DNA of 64,000 bases from Pseudomonas sp. MYb60 (GTDB lineage Bacteria > Pseudomonadota > Gammaproteobacteria > Pseudomonadales > Pseudomonadaceae). Shown here piece after piece: positions 49,935 through 58,083 of the stretch. The notes below the pieces were generated by a model. That model was given only the letters and a program-made list of their open reading frames with translations. It was not told the origin of the DNA and ran no database searches. The DNA lies in assembly GCF_002979555.1 (NCBI RefSeq), contig NZ_PCOZ01000004.1:1-64000 (forward strand), in the 5' to 3' direction. The position numbers were made by a program, and so were the translations under genes. The first letter of the stretch is position 1, and each line of letters begins with the position of its first letter.

Positions 49935-50023
49935 TGTGGGAGGGGGCTTGCCCCCGATAGCAGTGTGTCAGTCAGCACATTTATAGCTGACAGACCGCCA
50001 TCGGGGGCAAGCCCCCTCCCACA
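49935..50023. repeat. REPIN
   Basis: TGTGGGAGGGGGCTTG... (49935-49958) and ATCGGGGGCAAGCCCC... (50000-50023) are inverted with a 41-base spacer. In this copy the GAT ends face inward, opposite to the pairs at 28316 and 52786. It lies between the DUF485 upstream region and the 3' end of the binding-protein gene. Confidence 0.9.
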
Positions 50024-50041
50024 AGGGATGTAGCTGTAGTC

Positions 50042-50893
50042 TTATTTACCGATCCACTCGGCGACACGCTCAGGGTGCTTGGCAACCCAATCCTTGGCGG
50101 CGGCATCAGGCTTGGCGCCTTCTTGAATCGCCAGCATGACTTCGCCGATTTCATCCTTGGAGGCCCACTGGAATTTTTTCAGGAAGGCTGCCACTTCCGG
50201 TGCTTTCTTTTCCAGGCCCTTGCTGCCGATGCTGTTCACGGTTTCAGCAGCGCCGTAGATCCCTTTTGGATCGTCGAGGAAACGCAATTTCCACTTGGCG
50301 AACATCCAGTGTGGCACCCAACCGGTGACCGCAATGGATTCCTGCTTGTCTTCGGCACGGGTGAGCTCGGCGATCATCGCGGCGCCCGAGCTGGCTTGCA
50401 GCTTATAGTCCAGGCCGTAAGCCTTGATGGCTTCGTCGGTCTTGAGCATCACGCCTGAACCGGCGTCGATGCCGACGATCTTGTTCTTGAAGGTGGTGTC
50501 GGTCTTGAGGTCTTCGATGGACTTGGCTTTCACGTACTCCGGTACGATCAGGCCAATCTTCGCGTCCTTGAAGTTCGGGCCGTAGTCGACCACTTTGTCC
50601 TTGTTCTTGGTCCAGTATTCGCCGTGGGTCACGGGCAGCCAGGCTGAGAGCATGGCGTCGAGCTTGCCGGTGGCCACGCCCTGCCACATGATCCCGGTGG
50701 CAACCGCTTGCAGTTTCACGTCATAACCGAGCTTTTGCTTGATCACTTCTGCCGCCACATGGGTGGTGGCAACGCTGTCGGACCAGCCGTCCACGTAGCC
50801 GATGCTCAGGGTTTTGCTGTCGGCACTGGCCAGTGTGGAGCTCATCGCAACTACCAAAGTGGCAGCTGCGCCCAAGAGTCGTCGCATCTTCAT
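50042..50893 (-). CDS. glycine betaine-type periplasmic binding protein, orphan
   Basis: 283 residues from ATG 50893 (MKMRRLL), with GGGGAAG upstream. Signal peptide ends at SSTLASA-DSK. OpuAC fold: SIGYVDGWSDSVATTHV, MWQGVATGKLDAMLSAWLPVTHGEYW with ligand-box aromatic residues, and VTGWVPHWMFAKWKLRFL. These match proteins binding betaine, carnitine or choline. There is no permease or ATPase gene alongside. In P. aeruginosa orphan binding proteins (BetX, CaiX, CbcX) share one CbcVW core, and this is likely the same design. Confidence 0.88.
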   Translation of the reverse strand: MKMRRLLGAAATLVVAMSSTLASADSKTLSIGYVDGWSDSVATTHVAAEVIKQKLGYDVKLQAVATGIMWQGVATGKLDAMLSAWLPVTHGEYWTKNKDKVVDYGPNFKDAKIGLIVPEYVKAKSIEDLKTDTTFKNKIVGIDAGSGVMLKTDEAIKAYGLDYKLQASSGAAMIAELTRAEDKQESIAVTGWVPHWMFAKWKLRFLDDPKGIYGAAETVNSIGSKGLEKKAPEVAAFLKKFQWASKDEIGEVMLAIQEGAKPDAAAKDWVAKHPERVAEWIGK

Positions 50894-51224
50894 CGTACTT
50901 CCCCGAAAGTGCTGCGCCCGACGGATGCCGAGCGACGTCAACCTGTTGTTATGTGGTGCACCGCGCCCCCTTCACGCGCATCGAACCGACTGCCACGGCA
51001 TCAGTGGAGTGCTGACAGGTCGATCATCGACCTGCCGGGACTTGGAACCTGCTCTGTCAGCGACCTTGCGCAAGCAAGAAACGACATCACAACGCCAGCA
51101 GGTCGCTTTGCAGGACATGGCGCCAAAATCCCGCCCGAACTTTGCATGTCAAAATTATGCTGCCCCACTGGGACAGACCAATTCCGGGTAAGATGCGCGC
51201 CTTTGCTCCCCAGATAAGCCGACC
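50894..51224. other. divergent region between binding protein and GH17 genes
   Basis: 331 bases between two starts pointing away from each other. The only clear structure is the palindrome at 51016-51034. No small gene or promoter pair could be called with confidence. Confidence 0.5.
51016..51034. promoter_or_regulatory. 19-bp perfect palindrome, possible operator
   Basis: CAGGTCGAT-C-ATCGACCTG is a perfect inverted repeat with 9-bp arms around a single base. The size suits a dimeric regulator (TetR-like). It is 123 bases upstream of the binding-protein start and 191 upstream of the GH17 start. No regulator gene is adjacent. Confidence 0.45.
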
Positions 51225-52778
51225 ATGCCCGCGACTGCCCGCTTCCCTGCCCTGCCCTATTTGTTTGCGCTGCTCATCGGCCTGCTGGCGCTGATTGGCT
51301 ACTGGTACGGCCTCGGCCGCCCCGTGGTGTTACCGGACGTGGCCAGCGCCAGTCACAAGATGCAGTGCGCGTCCTACACCCCGTTCGACAAGGACCAGTC
51401 CCCTTTCGACCAGCCCTTCACACTGCGCCCCGAGCGCATGGATGCGGACCTGGCCTTGCTCGCCACACGCTTTGAGTGCATTCGCACCTACTCCATGACC
51501 GGCCTGGAAGCCTTGCCGGACATGGCACGCAAGCATGGGTTGAAGGTCATGGCGGGGGCCTGGGTCAGCAGCGATCCCGTGGCCACGAAAAAAGAAATCG
51601 AGCAAGTGATCGCCTCGGCCAATGCCGCGCCCGACATCGTGACCTCGGTGATCGTCGGCAACGAAGCCCTGCTGCGCAAGGAAGTAACCGCACCGCAACT
51701 GGTGAAGCTGATCGAGACGGTCAAAGCCCAGATCCAGCAGCCAGTGACCTACGCCGATGTGTGGGAATTCTGGCTGCAACACCCGGAAATCGCCCCGGCA
51801 GTGGACTTTCTCACCATCCACCTGCTGCCGTATTGGGAAGATGACCCGTCGGGCATCGACCAGGCGCTCAAGCATGTGGGCGAAGTGCGCCAGGTCTTCG
51901 GCAACAAATTTGCGCCCAAGGACATCCTGATCGGCGAAACCGGCTGGCCCAGCGAGGGCCGCCAGCGTGAAACCGCCGTGCCGAGCCGGGTCAACGAGGC
52001 CAAGTTCATGCGCGGCTTCGTGGCCATGGCTGAAGCCAATGGCTGGCGCTACAACCTGATCGAAGCCTTCGACCAGCCCTGGAAGCGCGCCAGCGAAGGC
52101 GCGGTCGGCGGATACTGGGGCCTGTTCGATGCGGATCGCCAGGACAAGAGCATCCTCGCCGGGCCGGTCAGCAATGTGCCGTACTGGCCGCTGTGGCTGG
52201 GGGTGGGCGGGATTATCCTGTTGGGCACGTTGGTGGTCGGTGGGCATGTTCGCACCCCGCGCACCGCCCTGGCCCTGCCCTTGCTGGGCGCGGTGGCTGC
52301 CTGTTCCATCGGCAGTTGGGCAGAACTGACCCGCCTCACCGCGCGCTTCGCCGATGAATGGGTGTGGGCAGGCTTGCTGCTGGTGTTGAACCTGTTGGTG
52401 CTGGCGCATGCCGCCCTGGCCTTGAGCGCCCGCGAAGGCTGGCGTGAACGGGCATTCAACTGGCTGGAGCAACGCGCTGGCTGGCTGGTGGCATTTGCCG
52501 GATTTGCCGGCGCGGTCATGATGCTGGCGCTGGTGTTCGACCCGCGCTATCGCAGCTTCCCAAGTGCCGCGCTGGTGCTGCCGGCACTGGTTTACCTGGT
52601 GCGCCCGGTGACAGGGCCGCGTAGGGAGATTGCCTTGCTGGCCTTTATCATCGGCGCCGGCATTGCGCCGCAGCTGTACCGTGAAGGCCTGTTGAACCAG
52701 CAGGCTTGGGGTTGGGCGGTGGTCAGCGTGTTGATGGTTGTAGCGATGTGGCGCTGCTTGCGGGTGCGTAAGGCTTAA
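51225..52778 (+). CDS. membrane-bound GH17 beta-1,3-glucan enzyme
   Basis: 517 residues. An N-terminal membrane anchor (10-30) is followed by a glycoside hydrolase family 17 domain in the periplasm, with catalytic Glu147 in IVGNEALLR and Glu238 in IGETGWPSEG, then five or six membrane helices (from about 325). The layout resembles the NdvB N-terminal part and the Pseudomonas Glt beta-1,3-glucosyltransferases that branch or cyclise beta-glucan. The partner GT2 glycosyltransferase is not next to it. A REPIN follows the stop. Confidence 0.85.
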   Translation: MPATARFPALPYLFALLIGLLALIGYWYGLGRPVVLPDVASASHKMQCASYTPFDKDQSPFDQPFTLRPERMDADLALLATRFECIRTYSMTGLEALPDMARKHGLKVMAGAWVSSDPVATKKEIEQVIASANAAPDIVTSVIVGNEALLRKEVTAPQLVKLIETVKAQIQQPVTYADVWEFWLQHPEIAPAVDFLTIHLLPYWEDDPSGIDQALKHVGEVRQVFGNKFAPKDILIGETGWPSEGRQRETAVPSRVNEAKFMRGFVAMAEANGWRYNLIEAFDQPWKRASEGAVGGYWGLFDADRQDKSILAGPVSNVPYWPLWLGVGGIILLGTLVVGGHVRTPRTALALPLLGAVAACSIGSWAELTRLTARFADEWVWAGLLLVLNLLVLAHAALALSAREGWRERAFNWLEQRAGWLVAFAGFAGAVMMLALVFDPRYRSFPSAALVLPALVYLVRPVTGPRREIALLAFIIGAGIAPQLYREGLLNQQAWGWAVVSVLMVVAMWRCLRVRKA

Positions 52779-52785
52779 GGTCGCT

Positions 52786-52856
52786 ATCGGGGCAAGCCCC
52801 CTCCCACACTTGACTGTATTCACCAATCAACATGTGGGAGGGGGCTTGCCCCCGAT
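52786..52856. repeat. REPIN
   Basis: ATCGGGGCAAGCCCCC... (52786-52808, one G shorter) and TGTGGGAGGGGGCTTG... (52833-52856) inverted with a 24-base spacer, between the convergent GH17 and small membrane protein genes. Confidence 0.9.
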
Positions 52857-52865
52857 GAGGCCCGA

Positions 52866-53234
52866 TCAGGTGACCCGAGGACTACGGACCAACCGCAACC
52901 CCGCAATCACCAGCGCGAACACTGCAAACCCGGTGTTGTACAACGCCAATGCCGGCAACCCGAACATCATCCCCAGTACCGCCAACCCCCATCCTGCACG
53001 GCCCGGCACGCAAAATGCCAACACCGACGTGATCAACGCCGCCCAGCCCAGCACCTTGAAGTGAATCATCCACCCCAGGTTGCCACGCAGTTGGCACTCC
53101 CAACGGCTGGCCTCCTGCGCGCACAGGCCCACCCAACGACCATCCTCCATAAACCCGTAGCGTGCGCCATAACTGGCGGCCAGCCATAACGGCAGGGCGA
53201 TAAGCAGCAAAATCAGCGGCAAGCGACGGGACAT
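52866..53234 (-). CDS. small membrane protein, unknown
   Basis: 122 residues with a signal-like first helix (LPLILLLIALPLWLAA) and three more helices (about 57-76, 82-100 and 100-112). Between the first two is a short exposed segment with two cysteines (GLCAQEASRWECQL) that could form a periplasmic disulfide. I do not recognise the family. It stands alone, downstream of the esterase promoter region and divergent from it. Confidence 0.7.
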   Translation of the reverse strand: MSRRLPLILLLIALPLWLAASYGARYGFMEDGRWVGLCAQEASRWECQLRGNLGWMIHFKVLGWAALITSVLAFCVPGRAGWGLAVLGMMFGLPALALYNTGFAVFALVIAGLRLVRSPRVT

Positions 53235-53469
53235 GGGGCACTCCGATAGGCAAAAACGGCGCTCAGCTTAATGCCCCGGCAGCGGTTGGCAAGGCGCATA
53301 CACACAATTAGTGTTCATCAACGCGTGGCAAAGTGTATCGTCTGGCTACTATTACCCCGATTCCGACGTTTTTTCCGACTTTTCGTGCCGAGTCATGGCA
53401 CTTCGGCGAAAGCACGGTGGTCATAGCCTGCGAACTTCATTCAGCACGTTTCCTCTTAGGGATTAAGTC

Positions 53470-54768
53470 ATGCTCCGTTCCTTGCGCTGTGCTGCCCTGC
53501 TGGGCAGCCTATTTCTGAGTGCGTCAGCACTGGCCGTCGATATTGACCAAGCCACCTATGGCTACCCTTTGACGAACCCGTTCGAAGCGACCATCGCCAC
53601 GACACCGCCCGACCTTCGGCCCAAACTGCCAAGTGACGACGAGATCAACCAATCCGACTACACCCTGAACATGCGCCCCGAGCGTGAGTTCAGCCTGCCG
53701 GACAACTTCTGGGCGGTGAAGAAACTCACCTACCGCATCGCCAAGCAGGACCACGCCGCACCGCTGATCTTCCTGATCGCCGGCACCGGCGCGCGGTTTG
53801 ACAGCAGCCTCAACGAATACCTGAAAAAGCTGTACTACCAGGCCGGTTACCACGTGGTGCAACTGTCGTCGCCCACCAGCTTCGACTTCATCAGTGCGGC
53901 CTCGCGTTTCGCCACTCCCGGGATCACCCAGGAAGACGCCGAAGACATGTACCGCGTGATGCAGGCCGTTCGCGCGCAGAACGCCTCGCTGCCGGTGACC
54001 GACTTCTTCCTCACCGGCTACAGCCTGGGTGGCCTGGACGCGGCCTTCGTGGCCAAGCTGGACGAAACTCGCCGCAGCTTCAACTTCAAGAAGGTGTTGC
54101 TGCTGAACCCGCCGGTCAACCTCTACACCTCGATCACCAACCTCGACAAGCTGGTACAGACCGAGGTCAAGGGCATCAACAACACCACCACATTCTATGA
54201 GCTGGTGCTGAACAAACTGACCCGGTACTTCCAGCAAAAAGGCTACGTCGACCTCAACGACGCCCTGCTCTACGACTTCCAACAGTCCAAACAGCACCTG
54301 ACCAACGAACAGATGGCCATGCTGATCGGCACCTCGTTCCGTTTCTCGGCGGCCGACATTGCCTTTACCTCGGACCTGATCAACCGTCGCGGCCTGATCA
54401 TCCCGCCCAAGCACCCGATTACCGAAGGCACCAGCCTCACGCCGTTCCTCAAGCGCGCGCTGCAATGCGACTTCGACTGCTACCTCACCGAGCAGGTGAT
54501 CCCGATGTGGCGCGCCCGCTCCGACGGCGGCAGCCTGTTGCAACTGGTTGACCAGGTCAGCCTGTACGCCCTCAAGGACTACCTGCACAACAGCCCGAAA
54601 ATCGCGGTGATGCACAACGCCGACGATGTGATCCTGGGCCCTGGCGACCTCGGCTTCCTGCGTCAAACCTTCGGCGATCGCTTGACCGTCTACCCACTGG
54701 GCGGCCACTGCGGCAACCTCAATTACCGCGTCAACGCCGACGCCATGCTGGAGTTCTTCCGTGGCTAA
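53470..54768 (+). CDS. exported alpha/beta-fold esterase-like protein
   Basis: 432 residues with a signal peptide (SLFLSASALA-VDI). FLIAGTGARFDSS replaces the HG oxyanion loop; the nucleophile elbow is GYSLGGLD (Ser185), with Asp385/386 in HNADDVILGPGD and His413 in PLGGHCGN completing a plausible triad. It should act in the periplasm. Automatic annotation sometimes calls relatives a serine/threonine kinase; nothing here supports that. It overlaps the following MlaA-family gene by eight bases. The pairing suggests work on outer-membrane phospholipids. Confidence 0.82.
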   Translation: MLRSLRCAALLGSLFLSASALAVDIDQATYGYPLTNPFEATIATTPPDLRPKLPSDDEINQSDYTLNMRPEREFSLPDNFWAVKKLTYRIAKQDHAAPLIFLIAGTGARFDSSLNEYLKKLYYQAGYHVVQLSSPTSFDFISAASRFATPGITQEDAEDMYRVMQAVRAQNASLPVTDFFLTGYSLGGLDAAFVAKLDETRRSFNFKKVLLLNPPVNLYTSITNLDKLVQTEVKGINNTTTFYELVLNKLTRYFQQKGYVDLNDALLYDFQQSKQHLTNEQMAMLIGTSFRFSAADIAFTSDLINRRGLIIPPKHPITEGTSLTPFLKRALQCDFDCYLTEQVIPMWRARSDGGSLLQLVDQVSLYALKDYLHNSPKIAVMHNADDVILGPGDLGFLRQTFGDRLTVYPLGGHCGNLNYRVNADAMLEFFRG

Positions 54769-55549
54769 ATATCTTCTGCTGCTTGCCGCCATGATGTGTG
54801 CAGGCGTGGCCAACGCCGACAACAGCAAGGCCAATGATCCGATTGCGCAAAGCGCCGACGGTTTCAAGGAGCCGCTGACCAAGCTCAAGTTCAACCCTGG
54901 CCTGGACCAGCGCGAGTTCGAGCGCTCGACACTGACTGCGCTGAACGTCTATGACCCGCTGGAAGCGTGGAACCGTCGCGTCTACCACTTCAACTACCGC
55001 TTCGACCAATGGGTGTTCCTGCCCGTGGTCAACGGCTACACCTACGTGACCCCGAGCTTCCTGCGCACCGGTGTGAGCAACTTCTTCAACAACCTGGGCG
55101 ATGTGCCCAACCTGTTGAACAGCCTGCTGCAACTCAAGGGCCACCGCTCCCTGGAAACCACCGGCCGCCTGCTGGTCAACACCACGATTGGCATCGCTGG
55201 CCTGTGGGACCCCGCCACCGCCATGGGCCTGCCGCGCCAGAGCGAAGACTTCGGCCAGACCCTGGGCTTCTACGGCGTACCCGGTGGCGCATACCTCGTG
55301 CTACCGATCTTCGGCCCGTCGAACCTGCGCGACACGACAGGCTTGGTCGTCGACTACGGCGCAGAGACCCAGATCAACTACCTCAACGTGGCGGAAGTCA
55401 GCTCCAACCACCCCGAAGTCTGGGCCCTGCGCGCGGTGGACAAGCGTTATCAGACCAGCTTCCGGTATGGTCAGATGAACTCGCCGTTTGAGTACGAGAA
55501 GGTGCGCTACATCTACACGGAATCGCGCAAACTGCAGATTGCCGAGTAA
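54761..55549 (+). CDS. MlaA/VacJ family protein without an obvious lipobox
   Basis: 262 residues from GTG 54761 (GGAG about 7 bases upstream), starting inside the esterase gene. The MlaA core is clear: YDPLEAWNRRVYHFNYRFDQWV, FLRTGVSNFFNNLGDVPNLLN, RLLVNTTIGIAGLWDPA and EDFGQTLGFYGVPGGAYLVLP. MlaA forms a ring in the outer membrane and removes misplaced phospholipids. The N terminus MAKYLLLLAAMMCAGVANA has Cys13 preceded by AMM, not a lipobox, and instead ends in a type I site (ANA-D). It matches PA2800 by memory of context. Confidence 0.9.
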   Translation: MAKYLLLLAAMMCAGVANADNSKANDPIAQSADGFKEPLTKLKFNPGLDQREFERSTLTALNVYDPLEAWNRRVYHFNYRFDQWVFLPVVNGYTYVTPSFLRTGVSNFFNNLGDVPNLLNSLLQLKGHRSLETTGRLLVNTTIGIAGLWDPATAMGLPRQSEDFGQTLGFYGVPGGAYLVLPIFGPSNLRDTTGLVVDYGAETQINYLNVAEVSSNHPEVWALRAVDKRYQTSFRYGQMNSPFEYEKVRYIYTESRKLQIAE

Positions 55550-55559
55550 TCGGCAGCAT

Positions 55560-55593
55560 AAAAAAAGGCCATTCGTTTGAATGGCCTTTTTTA
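55560..55593. terminator. bidirectional terminator (MlaA / DUF808)
   Basis: AAAAAAGGCCATTC pairs with GAATGGCCTTTTTT around GTTT, with A and T tracts on both sides, between two convergent genes. Confidence 0.93.
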
Positions 55594-55605
55594 TTGCACG
55601 CGCGA

Positions 55606-56520
55606 TCAAGCCTTCGCGGTTTTCCAGAGCCTGCCCACCACGCTGACCACCGCCAGCACCAGGGCCCCCGCGATAATCCCCGCCACACCGTTCAACAGCA
55701 CCGGAACCAGCCATGCCACCCCACCTGCGCTCAGGCTGACCGTCTCGATCCAGTGGTGCACCGCCGGCACGCCATGGGTGAGAATCCCGCCGCCCACCAG
55801 GAACATCGCTGCCGTGCCGATCACCGACAGGCTCTTCATCATGTAAGGTGCCGCGCGCAGGATGGCGCCGCCGATGCTGCGCGCGACCTGGCCGGGTTTC
55901 TGCGTGAGCCACAGACCCAGATCGTCCAGCTTGACGATGCCTGCCACCAGCCCGTAGACACCCACGGTCATGACGATGGCAATGCCGGAGAGCACGATGA
56001 CCTGCTGCATCAGCGGCGCATCCGCCACGGTGCCCAGGGTGATCGCAATGATTTCGGCAGAAAGGATGAAATCCGTGCGGATCGCGCCCTTGATCTTGTC
56101 CTTCTCGAAGGCCACCAGGTCGGTGGCCGGATCCGCCACCGCCTCTACCAACTGCGCGTGTTCGGCCTGGTCTTCGTCCTTGCTGTGCAGGAATTTGTGC
56201 GCGAGTTTCTCGAAGCCTTCGAAGCACAGGTAGGCACCGCCGAGCATCAGCAATGGCGTGACCGCCCACGGCGCGAACGCGCTGATCAAGAGCGCCGCTG
56301 GCACCAGGATCAGCTTGTTGACGAATGACCCTTTGGCCACCGCCCACACCACCGGAATTTCCCGCTCGGCGCGCACGCCTGAGACCTGCTGGGCATTGAG
56401 CGCCAGGTCGTCGCCCAGCACGCCGGCGGTCTTCTTCGCGGCCATTTTTGTCATCAGGGCAACGTCATCGAGTACGGCGGCGATATCGTCGATCAATACC
56501 AACAAGCTGCTTCCTGCCAT
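55606..56520 (-). CDS. DUF808 (YedI-like) membrane protein
   Basis: 304 residues from ATG 56520 ([14 protein letters not shown]) with GGAAGA upstream. The opening [20 protein letters not shown] and [12 protein letters not shown], then [12 protein letters not shown] and [15 protein letters not shown], mark DUF808. About six membrane helices. No function is established. It is divergent from the TetR gene with 133 bases between starts, so it might be a target of that regulator. Confidence 0.92.
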   Translation of the reverse strand: MAGSSLLVLIDDIAAVLDDVALMTKMAAKKTAGVLGDDLALNAQQVSGVRAEREIPVVWAVAKGSFVNKLILVPAALLISAFAPWAVTPLLMLGGAYLCFEGFEKLAHKFLHSKDEDQAEHAQLVEAVADPATDLVAFEKDKIKGAIRTDFILSAEIIAITLGTVADAPLMQQVIVLSGIAIVMTVGVYGLVAGIVKLDDLGLWLTQKPGQVARSIGGAILRAAPYMMKSLSVIGTAAMFLVGGGILTHGVPAVHHWIETVSLSAGGVAWLVPVLLNGVAGIIAGALVLAVVSVVGRLWKTAKA

Positions 56521-56653
56521 GAACCGGTCTTCCATCAGAGTGAGATGCACTGAGCATAACGCGGCGCAGGGCTTTGCGGGCGCCTTGTTGAGGCTCGCGG
56601 ATAGCCGGTGCTACCATGCGCAACCGCCATAGTGGCAAGGAAATTCCTGGTTT

Positions 56654-57259
56654 ATGAGCAGCATTCGCGAGCGCAACAAAGAAAAAATCCTGCGGGCGGC
56701 CAGCGAGGAGTTTGCCGACAAGGGCTTCGCCGCGACCAAAACCAGCGACATCGCCGCCAAGGCCGGGCTGCCCAAGCCCAACGTGTATTACTACTTCAAG
56801 TCCAAGGACAACCTCTACCGCGAGGTGCTCGAAAGCATTATCGAGCCAATCCTGGCGGCGTCCACGCCGTTTAATCCCGAGGCTCCCCCCCAAGAAGTGC
56901 TAAGCAATTACATCCGCTCGAAAATCCGCATCTCCCGCGACCTGCCGTTTGCTTCCAAAGTGTTCGCCAGCGAAATCATGCACGGCGCCCCGCACCTCAG
57001 CGCCGATCAGGTCGAACAGCTGAACGCCCAGGCCAAGCACAACATCGCGTGCATCCAAAGCTGGGTAGATCGCGGCCTGATCGCGGCCATTGACCCCAAC
57101 CACCTGATGTTCAGCATCTGGGCCGCGACCCAGACCTACGCGGACTTCGACTGGCAGATTTCAGCGGTGACAGGGAAGGCGAAGCTGGATGAGGCTGACT
57201 ATGAGGCGGCGGCGCAGACCATTATTCGTTTGGTATTGAAAGGGTGTGAGCCGGACTGA
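56654..57259 (+). CDS. TetR-family regulator with RutR-like C-terminal domain
   Basis: 201 residues. The N-terminal helix-turn-helix is AASEEFADKGFAATKTSDIAAKAG plus PNVYYYFKSKDNLY. The C-terminal half (RDLPFASKVFASEIMHGAPHL, IWAATQTYADFDWQ) is of the YcdC/RutR ligand domain type, whose known ligands are uracil and thymine. In P. aeruginosa the equivalent, PA1504, also lies beside the gcl cluster. It may control the gcl genes or purine/pyrimidine breakdown, but no RutR-type operator was found near gcl. Confidence 0.9.
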   Translation: MSSIRERNKEKILRAASEEFADKGFAATKTSDIAAKAGLPKPNVYYYFKSKDNLYREVLESIIEPILAASTPFNPEAPPQEVLSNYIRSKIRISRDLPFASKVFASEIMHGAPHLSADQVEQLNAQAKHNIACIQSWVDRGLIAAIDPNHLMFSIWAATQTYADFDWQISAVTGKAKLDEADYEAAAQTIIRLVLKGCEPD

Positions 57260-57280
57260 AAAACCAAGGTGCCTGTGCCA

Positions 57281-57362
57281 ATCGGGGGCAAGCCCCCTCC
57301 CACACTCGACCGGGTACACCCCTTGGAACACGGTTTAATGTGGGAGGAGGTTTGCCCCCGAT
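57281..57362. repeat. REPIN
   Basis: ATCGGGGGCAAGCCCC... (57281-57304) and TGTGGGAGGAGGTTTG... (57339-57362, two changes) inverted with a 34-base spacer, between the convergent TetR and GlcG-like genes. Confidence 0.88.
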
Positions 57363-57386
57363 GAGGCCCTGACAGTCAGCAAAGAA

Positions 57387-57827
57387 TCAAGCAGACACCC
57401 CCGCATCCGCCAACAACCCCACCCCCTCGATCGCCGTAATCGCGCACTGCTCATCAATATCCGACGTATCCCCGCTAATGCCGATCGCCCCCAACACCAC
57501 ACCCTGCTGATCCCGAATCAACACCCCACCGGGCGCCGGCACCACGCTGCCCTGCCCCAGGCTGTTCAGCGCCGCGATAAACGCCGGCCGTTGCTGCGCG
57601 TCCAGCGCCAAAAGGCGTGAGCCCTTGCCCAACGCAATCGCGCCCCAGGCTTTGCCGATGGCGATTTGCGGGCGCAGCAGGCTGGCGCCGTCCTCGCGCT
57701 GCAGGGTGACCAGGTGCCCGCCACTGTCGAGTACCGCGATCGTCAAGGGCGCCGCCGAAATGGTACGCCCGGCATTCAGGGCCTGGCTGGCGAGTTGGGT
57801 GGCGATTTTCAAGGTTAAAGCGCTCAT
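57387..57827 (-). CDS. GlcG/HbpS-like heme-binding family protein
   Basis: 146 residues, one compact domain with IAVLDSGGHLVTLQREDGAS, AIGKAWGAI, PAPGGVLIRD and VLGAIGISGDTSDIDEQCA. This is the GlcG/HbpS (DUF336) fold, often found beside glycolate and glyoxylate genes; some members bind haem or cobalamin, others act as small-molecule sensors. It is divergent from gcl with a 256-base promoter region containing two identical palindromes, so it is probably controlled together with the glyoxylate genes. Confidence 0.9.
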   Translation of the reverse strand: MSALTLKIATQLASQALNAGRTISAAPLTIAVLDSGGHLVTLQREDGASLLRPQIAIGKAWGAIALGKGSRLLALDAQQRPAFIAALNSLGQGSVVPAPGGVLIRDQQGVVLGAIGISGDTSDIDEQCAITAIEGVGLLADAGVSA

Positions 57828-57918
57828 GGTGCCGTCCTTCTTTTGTTATTGGGAATGCGGTGGAGCTCTGTTGAATCAGATGCCCGATCAAACAAATAGA
57901 ACACAATGACATTTGTTT

Positions 57919-57928
57919 TTGTATACAA
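57919..57928. promoter_or_regulatory. palindromic operator TTGTATACAA, copy 1
   Basis: Perfect 10-bp palindrome 91 bases upstream of the GlcG-like start. The GTATAC core with flanking TT/AA resembles GntR-family operators such as those of UxuR/ExuR. The identical second copy at 58047 supports a real regulator site. Confidence 0.6.
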
Positions 57929-58001
57929 TATTTTCGCACAAACCCTCCACACGTCGAAAAAGTGCCTTCCGACGAACGCCAAGGCTAGCCAATAAAATGG
58001 A

Positions 58002-58030
58002 TTGACCTTCCCCGCTCGGCGTGAATACAC
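58002..58030 (+). promoter_or_regulatory. candidate gcl promoter
   Basis: TTGACC (58002-58007) and, 16 to 17 bases on, AATACA/ATACAC around 58024-58030. The -35 is good, the -10 weak. The start would fall near 58036, just ahead of the second palindrome, a position suitable for repression. Confidence 0.4.
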
Positions 58031-58046
58031 TTTGTCCAGACACCAC

Positions 58047-58056
58047 TTGTATACAA
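58047..58056. promoter_or_regulatory. palindromic operator TTGTATACAA, copy 2
   Basis: Identical to copy 1 and 128 bases from it centre to centre, 28 bases upstream of the gcl start. A dimer bound here would block transcription of gcl; binding at both sites could loop the DNA. Confidence 0.6.
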
Positions 58057-58083
58057 TTACAAAACGCAAGAGGCACCAAAACC

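Noticed and set aside
53470..54768. Serine/threonine kinase identity for the esterase-like protein
   Set aside because: No kinase motifs (no glycine loop, HRD or DFG); the GYSLGG elbow and signal peptide fit an exported alpha/beta hydrolase.
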